A DNA stretch of 64,000 bases from Gigaspora margarita (Eukaryota; Glomeromycota; Glomeromycetes; Diversisporales; Gigasporaceae), in the NCBI GenBank assembly GCA_009809945.1, contig WTPW01000158.1, positions 241,635 to 305,634 of the forward strand. Reading direction: 5' to 3'. The notes below the pieces were generated by a model. It was given only the letters and a program-made list of their open reading frames with translations. It had not been told where the DNA came from and did not search any database. Below, one piece after another: positions 1 through 12,719 of this stretch. Both the position numbers and the translations under genes were made by a program. The first letter of the stretch is position 1. The number at the start of each line of letters is the position of its first letter.

Positions 1-152
1 GGCAGGGGTGTTGATTATTGATATATATCTTATCAGTTAGTAATCGATATATATCTATATATAAAATTTGCTAATGAACTTGTGCAAAAGGTAATGTATT
101 TAAGAAAATAACTATAATTTATGCAAAACAGTGTAATTAAAAAATTCTATTA

Positions 153-1545
153 CAGTCTGCCCTCTCTATAGTCATACCCTATATAGTTACATCTCTATAT
201 AAGTACTCAATATTGTGCAAAAACTTAAATATAATAAAAAAAACTCATTAAAGTCACAAATCACCTATAATTACTATTACAAAAAAATTTTGATTTTTTA
301 TTAATTTTATTAATAATAAACCCTCATTATAATTACAAATTTTGACAAAATATGGATTATAATATCTAAATAACCAATATTCATAATTATGTTTATTTAA
401 AATTTTTTATTATAAGTTTTTAAATGGTTGATAGCAAATAACTATTAATGTGGTAGTCCAATTTGGATGAAATAACTACCAAATGTTTGTCTTGATAACA
501 TGATTCTAATGAGTTCAAGATTATTAAAATCAAATTACAAGCTACTGTGATTGTTAAGAATATGTGTCACTTTGCATAGGACCTCAGATATCTCTCATAT
601 AGGTCGTAACTGGATTTTGGCCAATTTTGATCTAATTTGCTAAAAATGACAAAATCTATTTACTTTAATAACTTCTAATTTAGTGATCAGAATTGAATAA
701 ACTTTGTTTGTTAGATGTGCCTCACTGAGAGCTTCATTTTTAAAAAAAGTCATTCAAATTGGACTACTGGATGCCAAGATAATTGCCAAAAACTGTTTTT
801 TGCTTTTCTAATTTTAGGTGTTTTTGCTAAAAATTTCAAGTATGACCTCTATACAAGATGTCTGGGGTCCTCTTCACATATTTAAAAATTAATTAAATTT
901 ATGGGGTAGTTTGCCTCTAAAGGAGTAAAAAAATTGCAGATCTTATAATAAACAAAAATGAAAATTTATATGTTTTTTTATAGTACAGAAATCTAGCTTG
1001 TTTACATATAAAAGTATTTTTTTTATATAAACCTTCTATTAGCTTTTAATAAAAGTTGTATTAAAATTGGTTGGATATATCACAAGATATGATTATGTTT
1101 TGATTTTTTTACTATAGGGTTATTACTTAAGAATAGAATCACATGAAATTCCATTTTTATATAAGGTATTTAGTAAATCTTTACTGATTTTTACTATAAA
1201 ATTTATACTTTTCAACAATGGACTACTCCTTAAACATCTAACTAAAAAATTCTTAATGATCTTAGCGTTTTGTAACTAGATTTGGATGATTTTAGACTCT
1301 TTTGAATTGTTTTATTGAGTCAAATACTCTAGTAATCATTTTATCCAAATTGAGCCACTGGATCAAAAGTTACTTATTATTAAACATTTTAAATTTTTTA
1401 ATAGTATTTCAAATATGTGCAAATATATATTACTTATTGGTCTTTAGTCACATAACTATGACACAGTATTTTATTTATAGTCACACCTCTATATAATCAT
1501 CAAAATAGGGCATGACCAACTTATGATTATAGAGAGGTCTGACTG
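153..1545. mobile_element. pogo/Tc1-like TIR element, non-autonomous
   Basis: The left end reads CAGTCTGCCCTCTCTATAG and the right end is its near inverse (CTATAATCATAAG...AGGTCTGACTG on the plus strand, opening as CAGTCAGACCTCTCTATAA on the minus strand). Both ends are flanked by TA (151-152 and 1546-1547), the usual target of the Tc1/mariner/pogo superfamily. The subterminal sequence repeats short 'TCTATATAGTCA'-like words. The 1.2-kb interior has no convincing reading frame, so it is a non-autonomous copy. Related ends lie at 24614, 28758, 31171 and about 34093. Confidence 0.8.
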
Positions 1546-2204
1546 TAGTCTTAAGTATGCATACTCTTACATAAATATATAAGTACAATATACTAAAAGA
1601 ACTACAAAATGGATGTCATAGCTTTTACAGAATATAACTTGATTTAAACATAACATGCATCAAAAACATAACTTTTAAGGGAGCTAGGTGCATGATGACC
1701 TCTTTATAGAGAGTAATATAAATAGAACACAATTTGATTTTAGTATAGCAGGCATCAAAAATACAAAGTTAAAGAATACTTGGTACTCAATACTTCATTA
1801 ATAGATAGTATTTCTTCAAAATAAAGCTGTGTATTTCATAAAGTTTAACTCACTACAAATTAAAAACCCTCCTTCACTTTTTCTTATTTTTTTTTTTAGC
1901 TAGCAACTTTACTCTTTGTTTGTAACTAATAGTACTAGAATAGGGTTGGGGCACAGTATCAGAGGGCATGCCTCTATCATGTAATCTTATAATGTGACTT
2001 GAAAGAAATATGATTGGGCAATTAAATATGCCAGAGTTATAGTAAAAAAAATTATAACACAACTATAGCCCAAACTTAGTTATGTCTATTTGGTTTTTCT
2101 AAGTAAATTTATTTTTTATCAGAAATATTTATAATATAAAATTATTTTTTACATTATTTCTATTGTTTTCAGACATTTTTTATTATAAAATCATATAATA
2201 GGGG

Positions 2205-3300
2205 TGTGTGACGTAGTGTAGTTGGTTTGTTGTTACCTTTCAAGCCTATGTAACGAGACGGCTCTGAGTTTGATTCCCATAGGAGAAAGTTCACCTTTAA
2301 CATTACACTATCTGCATTACAGTGTGACTGCTTCCTGCAATACAAAGTTGGGTCAGTAGATCTGTAACCTGGGTCACACTGATATTAGAAGCCAACTGAT
2401 TTTTGTGATGTTATACAAGAGAAAAGGAAGCGACTGAGCAACTGGAATTAGACAGACTTGGGTATTGTTACACAAGTAAAAGAAGGCACATAAAACCTGG
2501 GAACAAGTAGGATTAAAAAAGGAAATGGGCTTGGCAAGATATGAGTGAGAGGAAGCAGAACTTTTGACAGTACTACAGAAACTGGATGGTGACTGACTAG
2601 AAGACTGGATGGGCAAGAGCCTCTATAGCAAAGGGGACATACCAACCTGGCTGCCAGAGTCATACTGGAGGAAAAGAACCTATATTATAGAAGTAAAAAC
2701 CAAGAAAAGGAAGTCCATAAAGGCACCCTAAAGTCTGGCTTACTGAACCTTCCAGGCCAATTGGATTGGTAGTTTAGAATTCTGGAGAAAAGAATCCTGG
2801 TAAGGGAATAGCAGTGCTAGGGTTCAGTGAACTTCACAAGAGCAAGGTAATGGTAGCAGTTTAAGGATAATCCCTAACTGCAAGTGGTTTGCCTTGGTAG
2901 GTGCGTAAGTTATCAAAGTGTAGATAATGCCAGTACTAGGAACAGTGTTGCTCTACCAAGTTTTCTGCCAAGGATCACAGGACCAGGAATATCTGGCTAG
3001 GTCCTAGGTTATGGAGCAAGAATCTAGAACATTCTATTCTGGTGATACAAAATGGGTTGGATAAAGGAACAGGGACTAGAGGATTTAATCAGGCAATGCC
3101 AGTATGTGGGTTGCAGGTATGATAGCTAGTGTAGAACCTTTGCGTGGTTATTTAAATAGGCAACTAAAAGTTGCAGGGGAGGCTAGTTGTATTCTTATTC
3201 ATATAACAAATGCTAGTAATCCCTATGTGGATCACTGATGGCCCTAATATCTTGAATAAAATTCCCAAGTCCCAAAGCGGGCACTTTGAAACAAAAAAAA
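2205..3300 (+). mobile_element. tRNA-headed retroposon (long SINE-like)
   Basis: The 5' end carries a good pol III A box (TAGTGTAGTTGG, 2214-2225, fits TRGYNNARYNGG) and a B-box-like GAGTTTGATTCC (2266-2277), about the spacing found in a tRNA. A GC-richer non-coding body of about 1 kb follows, ending in an A-rich tail from about 3290. No reading frame longer than chance is present; the frames at 2374-2663 on the minus strand look spurious. A second element with the same plan lies on the minus strand at 59430-60565. The class is known for SINEs; the length and the family assignment are inference. Confidence 0.6.
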
Positions 3301-3305
3301 ATAAA

Positions 3306-3879
3306 AAAATAAAATTATATCAGATATAATAAAGAAATGTTCAAAACCAATAATAAATGATCCATTTTATAGTTAGTTAAAATATTTATAAATTCACTAT
3401 TATAATTAGCAAAAAAATCAAAAGATAATTATTTCTACAACATTGGACTCTAAAGCTTTGAGCTATACTGAGTTCTTGCTTTTGAACCACAGAACTAATA
3501 AACTATTTTTTTTTTATAATTCAGCAGTCTTGCCGCAACTTTTTTTGATATATTCTGTAAAAACAATACATTATATGTTGTCTATTCTAGGTTGACTACT
3601 TGTTAAAGTGCGACTCACTTAGTTGTCACTAGAGATACCTAAATGTGACCTGCTATAGCAAAATTCCTCTCCTTCAACTAACTAATCCTTAGGTAAGGAA
3701 TTTTAGTCAGCTGAAGAACTATTGAACTATTGAACTTACAAACTAAATAATTTTTAACTATAGAAAACTTCAAACTGCCTTTTGTAAAGACAAAAGACAT
3801 TATATTTATACTTTTTACAAAAATGCACTAATTCTGCTCTCATACTTATCCTAACAAATTATCTAAATTCAATATATCA
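3306..3879. other. AT-rich intergenic stretch, no gene seen
   Basis: I see no splice-consistent coding frame, RNA gene or terminal inverted repeat here. Confidence 0.5.
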
Positions 3880-4012
3880 AATATATTTGAGATATTTGAT
3901 ATTTTTAATATCTTTAATATTTTTAAAATCTTTAATATCTTTGATATCTTTGATATCTTTAATATCTTTAATATCTTTGATATCTTTGATATTCTTAATA
4001 TCTTAAATGTAT
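3880..4012. repeat. 12-bp microsatellite (GATATCTTTAAT-type)
   Basis: Roughly eleven imperfect tandem units of GATATCTTTAAT / GATATCTTTGAT. They alternate AAT and GAT endings, which suggests expansion of a mixed higher-order unit. Confidence 0.85.
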
Positions 4013-5049
4013 CAGATAATCAAATCGAGTCAGGAACAGGTAATTTACTTAAAGTACTATTTTCAGAGTTAAGTTAATTATGTTAACCTTACTAAATATA
4101 CATATTTAACTAACAATAGACAACTAAAAGTAGCAATTAGAATAGAATAATAATATAAAAAGAAAACCAGCATGACTTTATACTTTTACAATTCTCCCAA
4201 CCTTATTTTTGTATTCTACAAAAAATTCAAGAAAAATTAAAAAACTTGGATAATTATTCTTTTCTTTGAGCTAGGACACTAACTACCTAGGCTGGATTGG
4301 ATTTACTGTTGGATTTTAGAGCTTTAGTATATTTTTAATCTTCTCTTGTTCATCTTTTTTAATGCCAATTCTGTTTTGATAACAGCATCCAATACTGTTC
4401 ATGGATGCATTTTTACATTCCTCTAGTGCTTCTCTTTGATCCAGTAGATAATGTGATGAATTTGGAGTTACACTATAATATTCATCTAGTTCTTTCTTTA
4501 AGACTTATCTGGTATATGATACAGATATATCCTTCCTTCTTGCTATCCTTTTTTCTTTCTTCAATATTTCTATTTAATAATTATCTCTTTTGTGTTAATG
4601 TGTCCCACTATCATGCATAACTATTATGACCACTTTTTTTTTTTTGTTATATATATTGAATTCTTTTTAGTTTGCAGATTACACTTTTTTCTTTTTTCAT
4701 CTAAGTTTTTTTTGTAAGACTTCAATGTGTCTTGATTTCTGTTTGGATATTTTCTTGGTAATTTACACTTACATATATATTTTCTTGTAGATAGTGCTCT
4801 ACAACTTGCCCTACTCTATTCGAACCATCCTCATTCAATTGTTAGGCTAGTCACAGTTTTTTTTTTTTAAAAAAATTCTTGAAGACATAAATGTTCTTGA
4901 AATTATCTAAGATTTTTTTTTTGATGAGTAAGCCTTTTCCAATAATTTACCAAGACAAAGGCTCCAAAAATAAAATTGTTAAATAGAGACATAGTAGATT
5001 TGGTCCAGGTTCTTTGGTCTTGTAGAATTATTACTAGGTTGTAGATAAG
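4013..5049. other. AT-rich intergenic stretch, no gene seen
   Basis: Pyrimidine-rich on the plus strand with several poly-T runs. A 71-codon frame at 4405-4620 is low-complexity Leu/Phe/Ser and is not taken as a gene. Confidence 0.5.
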
Positions 5050-5299
5050 TATCTTTTTTTCTTATTTTTTTATTATTTATTTATTTATTTTTTTTTTATA
5101 CAATGAGGACTATCTTTAACTCTTTTATTTATTCAAATAGAAATTACATATAAATATACAATTTTATAAGAATAAAAAGTGGAGATAGAGGTAAGAGCAG
5201 CTTCACTCTTGACCTAAGCTGTGCTAGAAAAGTCATAGACCTCTAGTTGTCATATGAGTTTAAGTAGCTGTGCCCTTTAGCAATATACTGGAGTAATAA
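5050..5299 (-). mobile_element. possible LINE 3' end (minus strand)
   Basis: On the minus strand a GC-richer segment (5299 down to about 5100) runs into an A-rich tail (poly-T on the plus strand at 5050-5098). This is the shape of a non-LTR retrotransposon 3' end. It lies directly outside the Polinton-like element. It may be the end of the minus-strand LINE seen at 21851-24610, split off by later insertions. That link is inference. Confidence 0.3.
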
Positions 5300-5577
5300 A
5301 GTAGGGCATAAAGAGGAGTTCTGGGACAATTTTTTCACACCTCCATATGAATAAAGATTAAAAATCATTTTAATTGCTATCCTGCTATAATTTATAGCAC
5401 TTTTATATACTTTAGTTTGGTGTAAATTTTTATATTGCTAGAAGATGATAAAAATTTGATTACATCATTATTCATATATATTAGAGTGATAATAAAAAAT
5501 TGATCACGTCGTCAACTAATCCAAGACCCAAAGGGTCATTGCTTTGCAATATCATATCAATTTTTATAAAGTAGAAG
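5300..5577 (+). repeat. left terminal inverted repeat of Polinton-like element
   Basis: It matches the reverse complement of 16933-17210 along its whole length, both arms being 278 bp, with roughly 17 differences counted by eye. The inner part carries a double-hairpin motif at 5525-5550. Confidence 0.9.
5525..5550 (-). repeat. double-hairpin motif, copy 1
   Basis: Minus strand reads ATTGC-AAA-GCAAT followed directly by GACCC-TTT-GGGTC: two adjacent 5-bp stems, each with a 3-base loop. Located in the left TIR. Confidence 0.85.
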
Positions 5578-5790
5578 CTTCTGAGCCTTTTTCTGAAGCC
5601 TATTAATATACCGAGTTACATAATATCCATTAGCATGCTTTCTACAAAGGCCAGGTTTAGAGCTAGTCAGTTTACTACAAACTTTGCAAGAAAACGCTTT
5701 CTAGCCTTCCAATGTTCATAGCACCCTTCAGGCTAATGGCAAGTACGTCCACAAATAACTCCAGTTCTGAGTAAATAATCACAAATATAT
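5565..5790 (-). pseudogene. small Cys/His-rich remnant in Polinton-like element
   Basis: Read on the minus strand, this stretch encodes cysteine- and histidine-containing peptide segments with basic residues, resembling a small zinc-binding protein. It is a broken fossil part of the element, directly inside the left TIR. Function unknown. Confidence 0.3.
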
Positions 5791-5886
5791 TTACCTATCA
5801 TGCAATATAAATATGAAAATTTCAATTTAAACAAAAAGTTTTGTATATTAATACAAACAACGGAATACCAGCACCCATATACAAAA

Positions 5887-8800
5887 TGTTACCTCTATGT
5901 CCTAGGTGTAGAAAAGATGATTTCAAAAAGACTTGAGATCGAGATGCATACTTAAATTATAAATTTCTATACAAACCTAGTAATACCCCAAATCCTATTG
6001 TAGCTCCAATACCATTACCACAAAATTCAGCTACAGATCAAATTCTGATACAAAACCATGTTCCAGTAGATGATTTAATTTTATTAGACAATATACCCTT
6101 ATTATCTATTCAGAATATGCCTTCAAATAATCTACCCCCAAAATGATACAGAATGGTTTGATAATATGGAAGATAAATATAATATAAACACTGATGAAAA
6201 ATGGCCCGAATTAGCTGGAACCTTGCTCTATGACTATCCAAAAAGAAATATCATAAAGATAGAAGGCAATTTTGGTGGTAATCAGTAAGAAAAAAATTAT
6301 AAATTAATGAACAAAAAGTTAATATCCGAAGAATGCGAATCTAATTCTGAGCCTTTAAGGCCCCATCAGAACTTAACAATGATGAGTTTATGGCAAGCAG
6401 TTATTCCATTTCCTGAAAATATAAAATATAGTTTCAATCATTATGTTGAGGACTGTAATAAATATTTAGAAATGCCCTATATGCCTCAGCTTATAGCAAA
6501 TGCAAGAGAACAAATTACAAAAGACCTTAAAGCTGAATTGCGTAAAAAAGATCAAATAAAAACCATATTAATTGCTCAATATATATATTCTGGGCATGTT
6601 AGCAAAGGGAAGGGCAAACTTAAAAGTCCATTAACAATAATTGCTTATCACAGAAGCCTCATGCGTGTTATTCTTATAGAAGAAGATATCAATGAACATA
6701 TAAATTTATCTATATCAGAAATAGATAACGCTATAGACTCATTTATGCAAGAAGGATCAGGAATGAATTTGGTAAGGATTAAAATATTAACTATTGAAGT
6801 TTATACTTATCGAAGAACAACTGGTGGGTCATATATCTCAACTCCAAAGAAGCTTGCTAATACCAAATGTACAATCAATTCTGATAATTCAAAAATAATC
6901 GATCTAGTTACAGATATGCCATCTGATAATTGTCTTTAAGGTGCATTAGCTTGTTATTTTGCATATAAAGATGGACATACAGAACACCTTGAACGAATAT
7001 ATACAAAAATGAATTATAAGCGATACTTAGATATAGTCAATTTAGATAGAATCCTATTGCCTACACCAATTTGCTCACATATATTCAATAAGATTGAGAA
7101 GATGAATCCTGATATTTCTATTAATATTTGGGAATAGAAAGAGGAAATAGCTACTTCCAAACTGGTAATAGCTAGCAAGAACTATAATAGACAACATATT
7201 ATATATCTTATAGCTCTTACAGATATTACCAAATCTAAAGATGATAAGTATAGGCAAAAGAACCATTTTCTTTGGATCAAAAACTCAGATGGATTAGTAT
7301 TTAAGGATAATAGTAAACATATTAAAAAGCATCTTTGTAATCGATGCTTTCATAGCTTTCAGTCAGAAAAGTCTCTAGTTTATCATCAAGAACATTGTTT
7401 TGGATTAGGAGAAGCAACCCAAAGAGCCAAATTATCTACCAAGGATGTCAATGATTTTGAGAAGTTTAAAAATTATGGGCATATGATCAATGCTCCATGT
7501 GTTATTATAGCTGACTTTGAGGCAGATAATAAGAAATGTGATGAGAAAAATGGAGGACAAATGTGAAAGCTTGCAGAACAGAAGGCAAATAGCTTTTGTT
7601 ATCTAGTTCACTGGATCAATACTGGAGATATATGGGGTCCATACCTATATAGAGGAGAAAATGCTACTCAGGAGTTTGTCAAAAGAATTGATAAGGAATT
7701 GGTCAAAATTAATAGAGTCTTAGCTATAAAACATGATCGATTGAGGCTGACAAAGACAAAAAGAAATTCAATGAAGCTGATAGTTGTTGGATATGCAAAG
7801 AAAAATTTATTATAGATGAAGATAAAGTCAAATGCTTAGAAAATAAAGCATCATGGCTTAATAATAAGCTAAAAAATACCACAAAGAATTCAGAAGATTA
7901 TAAGATCTTAACAAAACAAATTGACAAGATAACTAAAGATATTAATCAAGCAAAGTCTATAGAGATAAAGGTTTGGGATCACTGTCATATTACAGATGAG
8001 TTCTGAGGAGCCGCTCACAATGCCTGCAATCTCAATCTTCAAATTGTACCCTGGAAGATGCCAATTCCAGTTATCTTTCATAACTTCTGAAGATATGATT
8101 CTCACTTGGTTTGTGAATCTGTTGGATGATCAGTTAATGCATATCAGATCAAGGTTGTAGCTGAGACATTTGAAAGATACAAGACTATGAAAGTAGGTCA
8201 GCTAAAATATATAGATAGTAAGCTATTTATGAATAATAGCTTGGCAAATCTTACAAAAAATTTGGGTACCAACTACCATATCACAAGCCAGCACTTTAAA
8301 GACTATTCTTCAGATCAAATTTCACTAGCAAGTTATAAAGGAGTTTATCCTTATGAGTATATCAATTCACAAGATAGATTTTTAGAGACTAAGCTTCTGC
8401 CAATTCATGAATTTAGTACACATCTTTATGGCAAAATTAGCCAAAAAGATTATGAGCATGCTCAAAAGATATAGAAAACTTTGGTTATAAGAATCTAGGT
8501 GAGTATCATGACCTCTACCTTAAAATTGATGTACTCAGTCTTGCAGATATTTGGACCCAATTCCAAATAACATGTATGCAGCATTATGAGCTTGATCCTA
8601 GCCATTATGTTTTAGCACCTGCACTAGCTTGGGATGCTATGCTTAAAATGATGGGAGTTAAAATTGAGCTCTTTACAGATATGTCTATGCATGATTTTAT
8701 AAAAGATACTAAGCGCGGGGTATAGCTATAGCTAGTTATCGATATCTCAAAGCCAATAATCCAAAAATAAGCAAGGCATTTAATCTATCTAAACCCACAA

Positions 8801-10325
8801 TATGGATAAGCTATGTTGATGCAAATAATCTTTATGGCTGGGCTATGAGTCAGTATTTGCCTATTGGAAATTATCAATGGGAAGCAAGTCAGCAATATCT
8901 TGAGGATTATTCAAATGAGCAAAAGAAATATCTTGAAAAGATTCTTAATACCAAAGCAGATGCTAAAAGAGGATAATTTCTAAAGATTAATGCACATTTT
9001 CCTTTAAAAACTCATGTCTATTTGAGTGATTTACTCCCAGCTGTAGAGAATATGGCCGTAAGTAAAGATATGTTGTGCTCCCATACTACAGAGCTTGTAG
9101 ATAAGTTGGATGGTGGTCGATTTTTAGCAACTAAAAAATTAATACCCCATCTTGGACCGTGAAAGAATTATGTTATCCATTATCAAGAACTTTAATACTA
9201 TGTAAAATTAGGTATGATTGTTGATAAGGTTATAGAAATCCTATCTTTTGATCAGACTAATTGGCTTGCCCCTTATATAGCCTTCAATACAGAAAAGAGT
9301 CAAGGTGCTAAGAATGCTTTTGAGAAGGAATTCTTTAAGCTTATGAACAATTCTGTATATGGCAAGACTATAGAGAATGTTCGTAAATATCAAGATGTCA
9401 AGTTCATGGCTATAAATAATGAGCAAGATGAAAAGAAGTTTATTAAACAGATTTGCAAACCCTTATTTAAGTATGGTCGACAACTTGGAAATACTTTAAT
9501 AGGAGCACATAAAGGAAAGGCTCATGTGACTCTTAACAAGCCTATTATTGTCAGAGTATTAGTTCTTGGCCTTAGCAAACTTTTAATGTATCGCTTCTGG
9601 TATGGATATGTAAAAGAAAGATATGGTGATAAAGCCCAGCTTGGATATATGAATACAGACTTATTTATATTTATAGTTGAAACTGAGGATATCTATAAGG
9701 ATATGGCTAAGCGACCTGATCTTTTCAATCTTGATGACTCAAAAACTATAGGTCTTTTCAAGGATGAGACTCCAGATAGTGTAATTGCAGAATCTATACA
9801 TATTCGAGCCAAGTCTTATCACTATGTTTTGGCAGATAAGTCTACAAAGTCTAAGCATAAGGGAGTTAGCAAAAAGGGTATNAATNAAATGGCTNNNAAC
9901 TCATATATGCCAACTTTAGAAGGGTCCTTGCTAGATGATCCAATAGATATATCATTATTATCAGAGGAAGAAGTCAAGATTTTGGCTATGCGAACTGAGG
10001 CTGATCCTATGACTCTAGTTTATTGAGACTGTCTCTTTGGTAATGAAGTATTCCATGCCAAAAATGTAGGTATTCGATCAAAAGACCATATATTATCTTT
10101 GGTCGAATCAGAAAAGAAGGCTCTTTGCCCTATAGATACTAAGCATTGGATATTATCTGGTAAAATAACTAGTTTGCCATATGGTCATTGGCGTATATAC
10201 GCATATAAAAAGTTTATATCAAATGGAATATCTCCAGAATTGGCTGAAGAATAAGCTTTAAGGGTTAAGCTCTCAAAAAAGTATCAAAATGAATGTATAT
10301 CCCATATATCTAGAATATCCACATA
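5887..10325 (+). pseudogene. family B DNA polymerase region of Polinton-like element
   Basis: Polymerase hallmarks appear in the expected order: an exonuclease-like ADFEAD segment near 7510, an endonuclease VII-like HCHIT...CNLNLQ insertion near 7980-8040, YVDANNLYGWAM (motif A) near 8810, NSVYGKT (motif B) near 9350 and an MNTDLFIF segment near 9650 at the place of motif C. Cys-rich N-terminal segments (CPRCRK near 5900, CNRCF near 7335) fit the 'organellar and viral' type-B polymerases of self-synthesising transposons. In the family this enzyme copies the element by protein-primed synthesis. The copy is broken in many places and is treated as a fossil. Confidence 0.85.
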
Positions 10326-10420
10326 AGCTAAACTAGTGATAAATAGGATGCAAAGCATTACTGCTTCACAGAGTTATAAATTATATAGTTAATATTTTTT
10401 TTAAATATTTAATTATTATT

Positions 10421-10446
10421 ATTGCGAAGCAATGACCCTTCAGGTC
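10421..10446 (+). repeat. double-hairpin motif, copy 2
   Basis: ATTGC-GAA-GCAAT then GACCCTTCAGGTC. It lies just downstream of the polymerase region. Confidence 0.85.
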
Positions 10447-10743
10447 TTAATTCATAGAATAGTTCAAGTTAGTATTTTGTATTTATTCTATATCAATAAA
10501 AATTACTAGTAAAGAGAAATCTAGATTTTTTTATTTAACGAATTTATTTGCTAAATGTAGAGAAAGAGTCAGCCTACTTATCTGCCATATTATTTTTTGC
10601 TTAGCTCGATCTACATATATAATTGCAAGACAATTATTAAATATTATATATAAGCAAGATATATTAATCATGCTACAATGCAAGCATATAATCAAATTTT
10701 CTTGAACAATTGTATACTATTCCTTCATATATCTATATGCTCA

Positions 10744-10770
10744 GGCCCAATGGGGTGACCCTAAAGGGTC
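10744..10770 (+). repeat. double-hairpin motif, variant copy 3
   Basis: GCCCAATGGGG followed by GACCCTAAAGGGTC. Both halves are still self-complementary although the first stem has a different sequence. Confidence 0.6.
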
Positions 10771-10789
10771 ATAATGTGTTAAAAAAATA

Positions 10790-11040
10790 TATGTTTCAGA
10801 AATATATGAGCAATGCATTAAATGTCAACATTGGTATAAAGGTTCAGTGAATATCCATTTAAGACATCAACAATATTGCTATCCATATTTTAAAAGACAA
10901 GCAGTACTAACTATTTATTGAGTATTTTGTTCATAGTATCAAAAGTAAATAGATTTAGCTAAAACAATCCAGCATGCAGTAATTAAATGGCTATATCAAC
11001 TGGGTGGCACATTAATGAAACAAGCCAAAGATCGATATTT
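10790..11040 (+). pseudogene. zinc-finger-like remnant in Polinton-like element
   Basis: A short plus-strand segment encodes a CxxC...H...H/C pattern (CIKCQHWYKG followed by HLRHQQYC). It may be all that is left of a small DNA-binding protein gene. Broken; function unknown. Confidence 0.3.
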
Positions 11041-11065
11041 TTGCAAAGCAATGACCCAAAGGGTC
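11041..11065 (+). repeat. double-hairpin motif, copy 4
   Basis: TTGC-AAA-GCAA(T) followed by GACCC-AAA-GGGTC. Confidence 0.85.
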
Positions 11066-11325
11066 TATCAAAATGCAAATAATATTTGATATAGTTTTTG
11101 AAAAAAATCTTTCAGAGGTCATATCATAATATATAGTGATTTTTTAATATGATAACTCTAATATAGATCGAAAGCCTAGGTTCTCATCTATATAACAGTA
11201 TATGTTTTATTTATATAACATCGAAATCCATTGAGATATAGTGTTTCAAAAATGATCAACTATTTAACAATTTTGTATTCTGTAGATCATGATAATTATG
11301 TTAATTATTTCAATTGTGATCAACT

Positions 11326-11575
11326 CTGGTTGAAGTATGGTTGAAGTATAGTTGAAGTATAGTTAAAGTAGGGTTGTATATTGACTATCAGATTTACATA
11401 TTGCTGTATAATAAAAAAATTACTATAGTTGTACAGGGTTGAACTAGGGTTGAACTAGGATTGAACTAGGGTTGAACTAGGGTTGAACTAGGATTGAACT
11501 AGAGTTGAACTAGGGTTGAACTAGGGTTGAACTAGGGTTGAACTAGAGTTGAACTAGGGTTATACTATGGTTGAA
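11326..11575 (+). repeat. 11-bp tandem repeats (GGTTGAACTAG)
   Basis: Two clusters of 11-bp units: GGTTGAAGTAT (four units, 11326-11372) and GGGTTGAACTA (about thirteen units, 11439-11575). The period is not a multiple of three and no frame crosses it. Confidence 0.9.
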
Positions 11576-11742
11576 TATATGATATGGGTAATACTCATAG
11601 AATGTTTCAAGTTGGTAGTACGTGATCCTTAGATTACAATATTATATAATTACTATGCCTGGACATGCGTATCTAAAATAATGATTTTCATATTATATGA
11701 CATCATGCAGTTTTGGCTCGACATCATATGATCAAGTGTATT

Positions 11743-11768
11743 ATTGCGAAGCAATGACCCTTCAGGTC
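11743..11768 (+). repeat. double-hairpin motif, copy 5
   Basis: ATTGC-GAA-GCAAT then GACCCTTCAGGTC, identical to copy 2. Confidence 0.85.
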
Positions 11769-11796
11769 TAAATTTGCTGATCTAATATTATAAAGA

Positions 11797-11955
11797 GTTA
11801 TCCTATAATTATTTTATAGAATAAATAAGAGTTATAAAATTATTTTTTTCATAAAATTACATGGCTTTTCACGAAAGTTGTCTTATAGTTATTTTATAGA
11901 ATAAATTAAAGTTATCAAATTATTTTTTTTATGTAATTACATGACTTTTCATGAA
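11797..11955 (+). repeat. ~79-bp tandem duplication
   Basis: Two imperfect copies, each containing TTTTATAGAATAAAT and ending ACATG(G/A)CTTTTCA(C/T)GAAA. The second copy contains the start codon of the coiled-coil region at 11941. Confidence 0.75.
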
Positions 11956-12591
11956 AATTATTCAAATCTTCTTACCCAATTACCACCTTTATTAATAAAA
12001 GCTGGATGGAATCAGCTTACAACTCAAAAAAAAAATCCATTATCAGAAAGTGAAGCAAGTAGTATTAGCCCTATTATAGAGGTATTTTTAAAACATGAAG
12101 TTGATAGATATCAAAAAAATAAGTCTCATTGTATAGTAATACCAGTTTCAAAACCTGAAAAGTCAGAATTCGAAAAAGAGACAAAATCTTGAATCTCTGA
12201 TTCTTCTTCTAATACTAATAACCAAGTGATTAAGACCCAAAGAGGAATCAAAGATAAGTCAAAGACTCAAAGCTCAACTTCTTCAGTACTCTATACCAAC
12301 ATTGCTCCATTATACTCTAAAGAAGAGGTTAATGCTAGAATCAAAGAAGCTGAAGATAATTTACGTCAAGAATTTATTAAATCTACTGAGGAAACCTTAA
12401 AAATTATTAAGCAACAGAAAGATATAGAATGCAATCAAATTAAGATAGATATGAATAATAGAGCTAAAAATTTATTTGAGATTATATTGAAAAAATATAT
12501 CCGAGATAGTACTATATTTAATCTTATTCATGCATTAGAAGAGAAAGATAGTAGGTTATATCCTGATATATCTAGATTTAAAGGGTTATAA
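11941..12591 (+). pseudogene. coiled-coil protein region, Polinton-like element
   Basis: This plus-strand region encodes a charged, Lys/Glu-rich protein of roughly 200 residues. The second half is predicted by eye to be coiled coil (EEVNARIKEAEDNLRQEF and following heptads). I do not recognise the family. It sits downstream of an 11-bp tandem repeat and a short tandem duplication, and converges on the minus-strand gag/protease-like region. Broken. Confidence 0.45.
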
Positions 12592-12672
12592 TTCAGAAAA
12601 GAATTGATTTATACATTTTTCCCATATAGAAATATTTCGAAACTTAGCTTCCTCAATGCATTGGATTGTATT

Positions 12673-12698
12673 ATTGCAATGCAATATCCCTTCGGAAC
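12673..12698 (+). repeat. double-hairpin motif, degraded copy 6
   Basis: ATTGCAATGCAAT then ATCCCTTCGGAAC. It is clearly related but the second stem is weakened. It lies between the two convergent gene regions. Confidence 0.6.
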
Positions 12699-12719
12699 TA
12701 ATTATTTTTTTTTGAGTGA

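Noticed and set aside
2210-2290. Functional tRNA gene
   Set aside because: A and B boxes are present but no cloverleaf with a proper acceptor stem or anticodon stem could be drawn, and it runs into a 1-kb body.
4405-4620. 71-codon frame, possible membrane peptide
   Set aside because: Composition follows the AT/pyrimidine-rich DNA; no conserved feature.
11326-11575. CRISPR-like regular repeats
   Set aside because: Units are contiguous 11-mers with no unique spacers; a minisatellite in a eukaryotic element.
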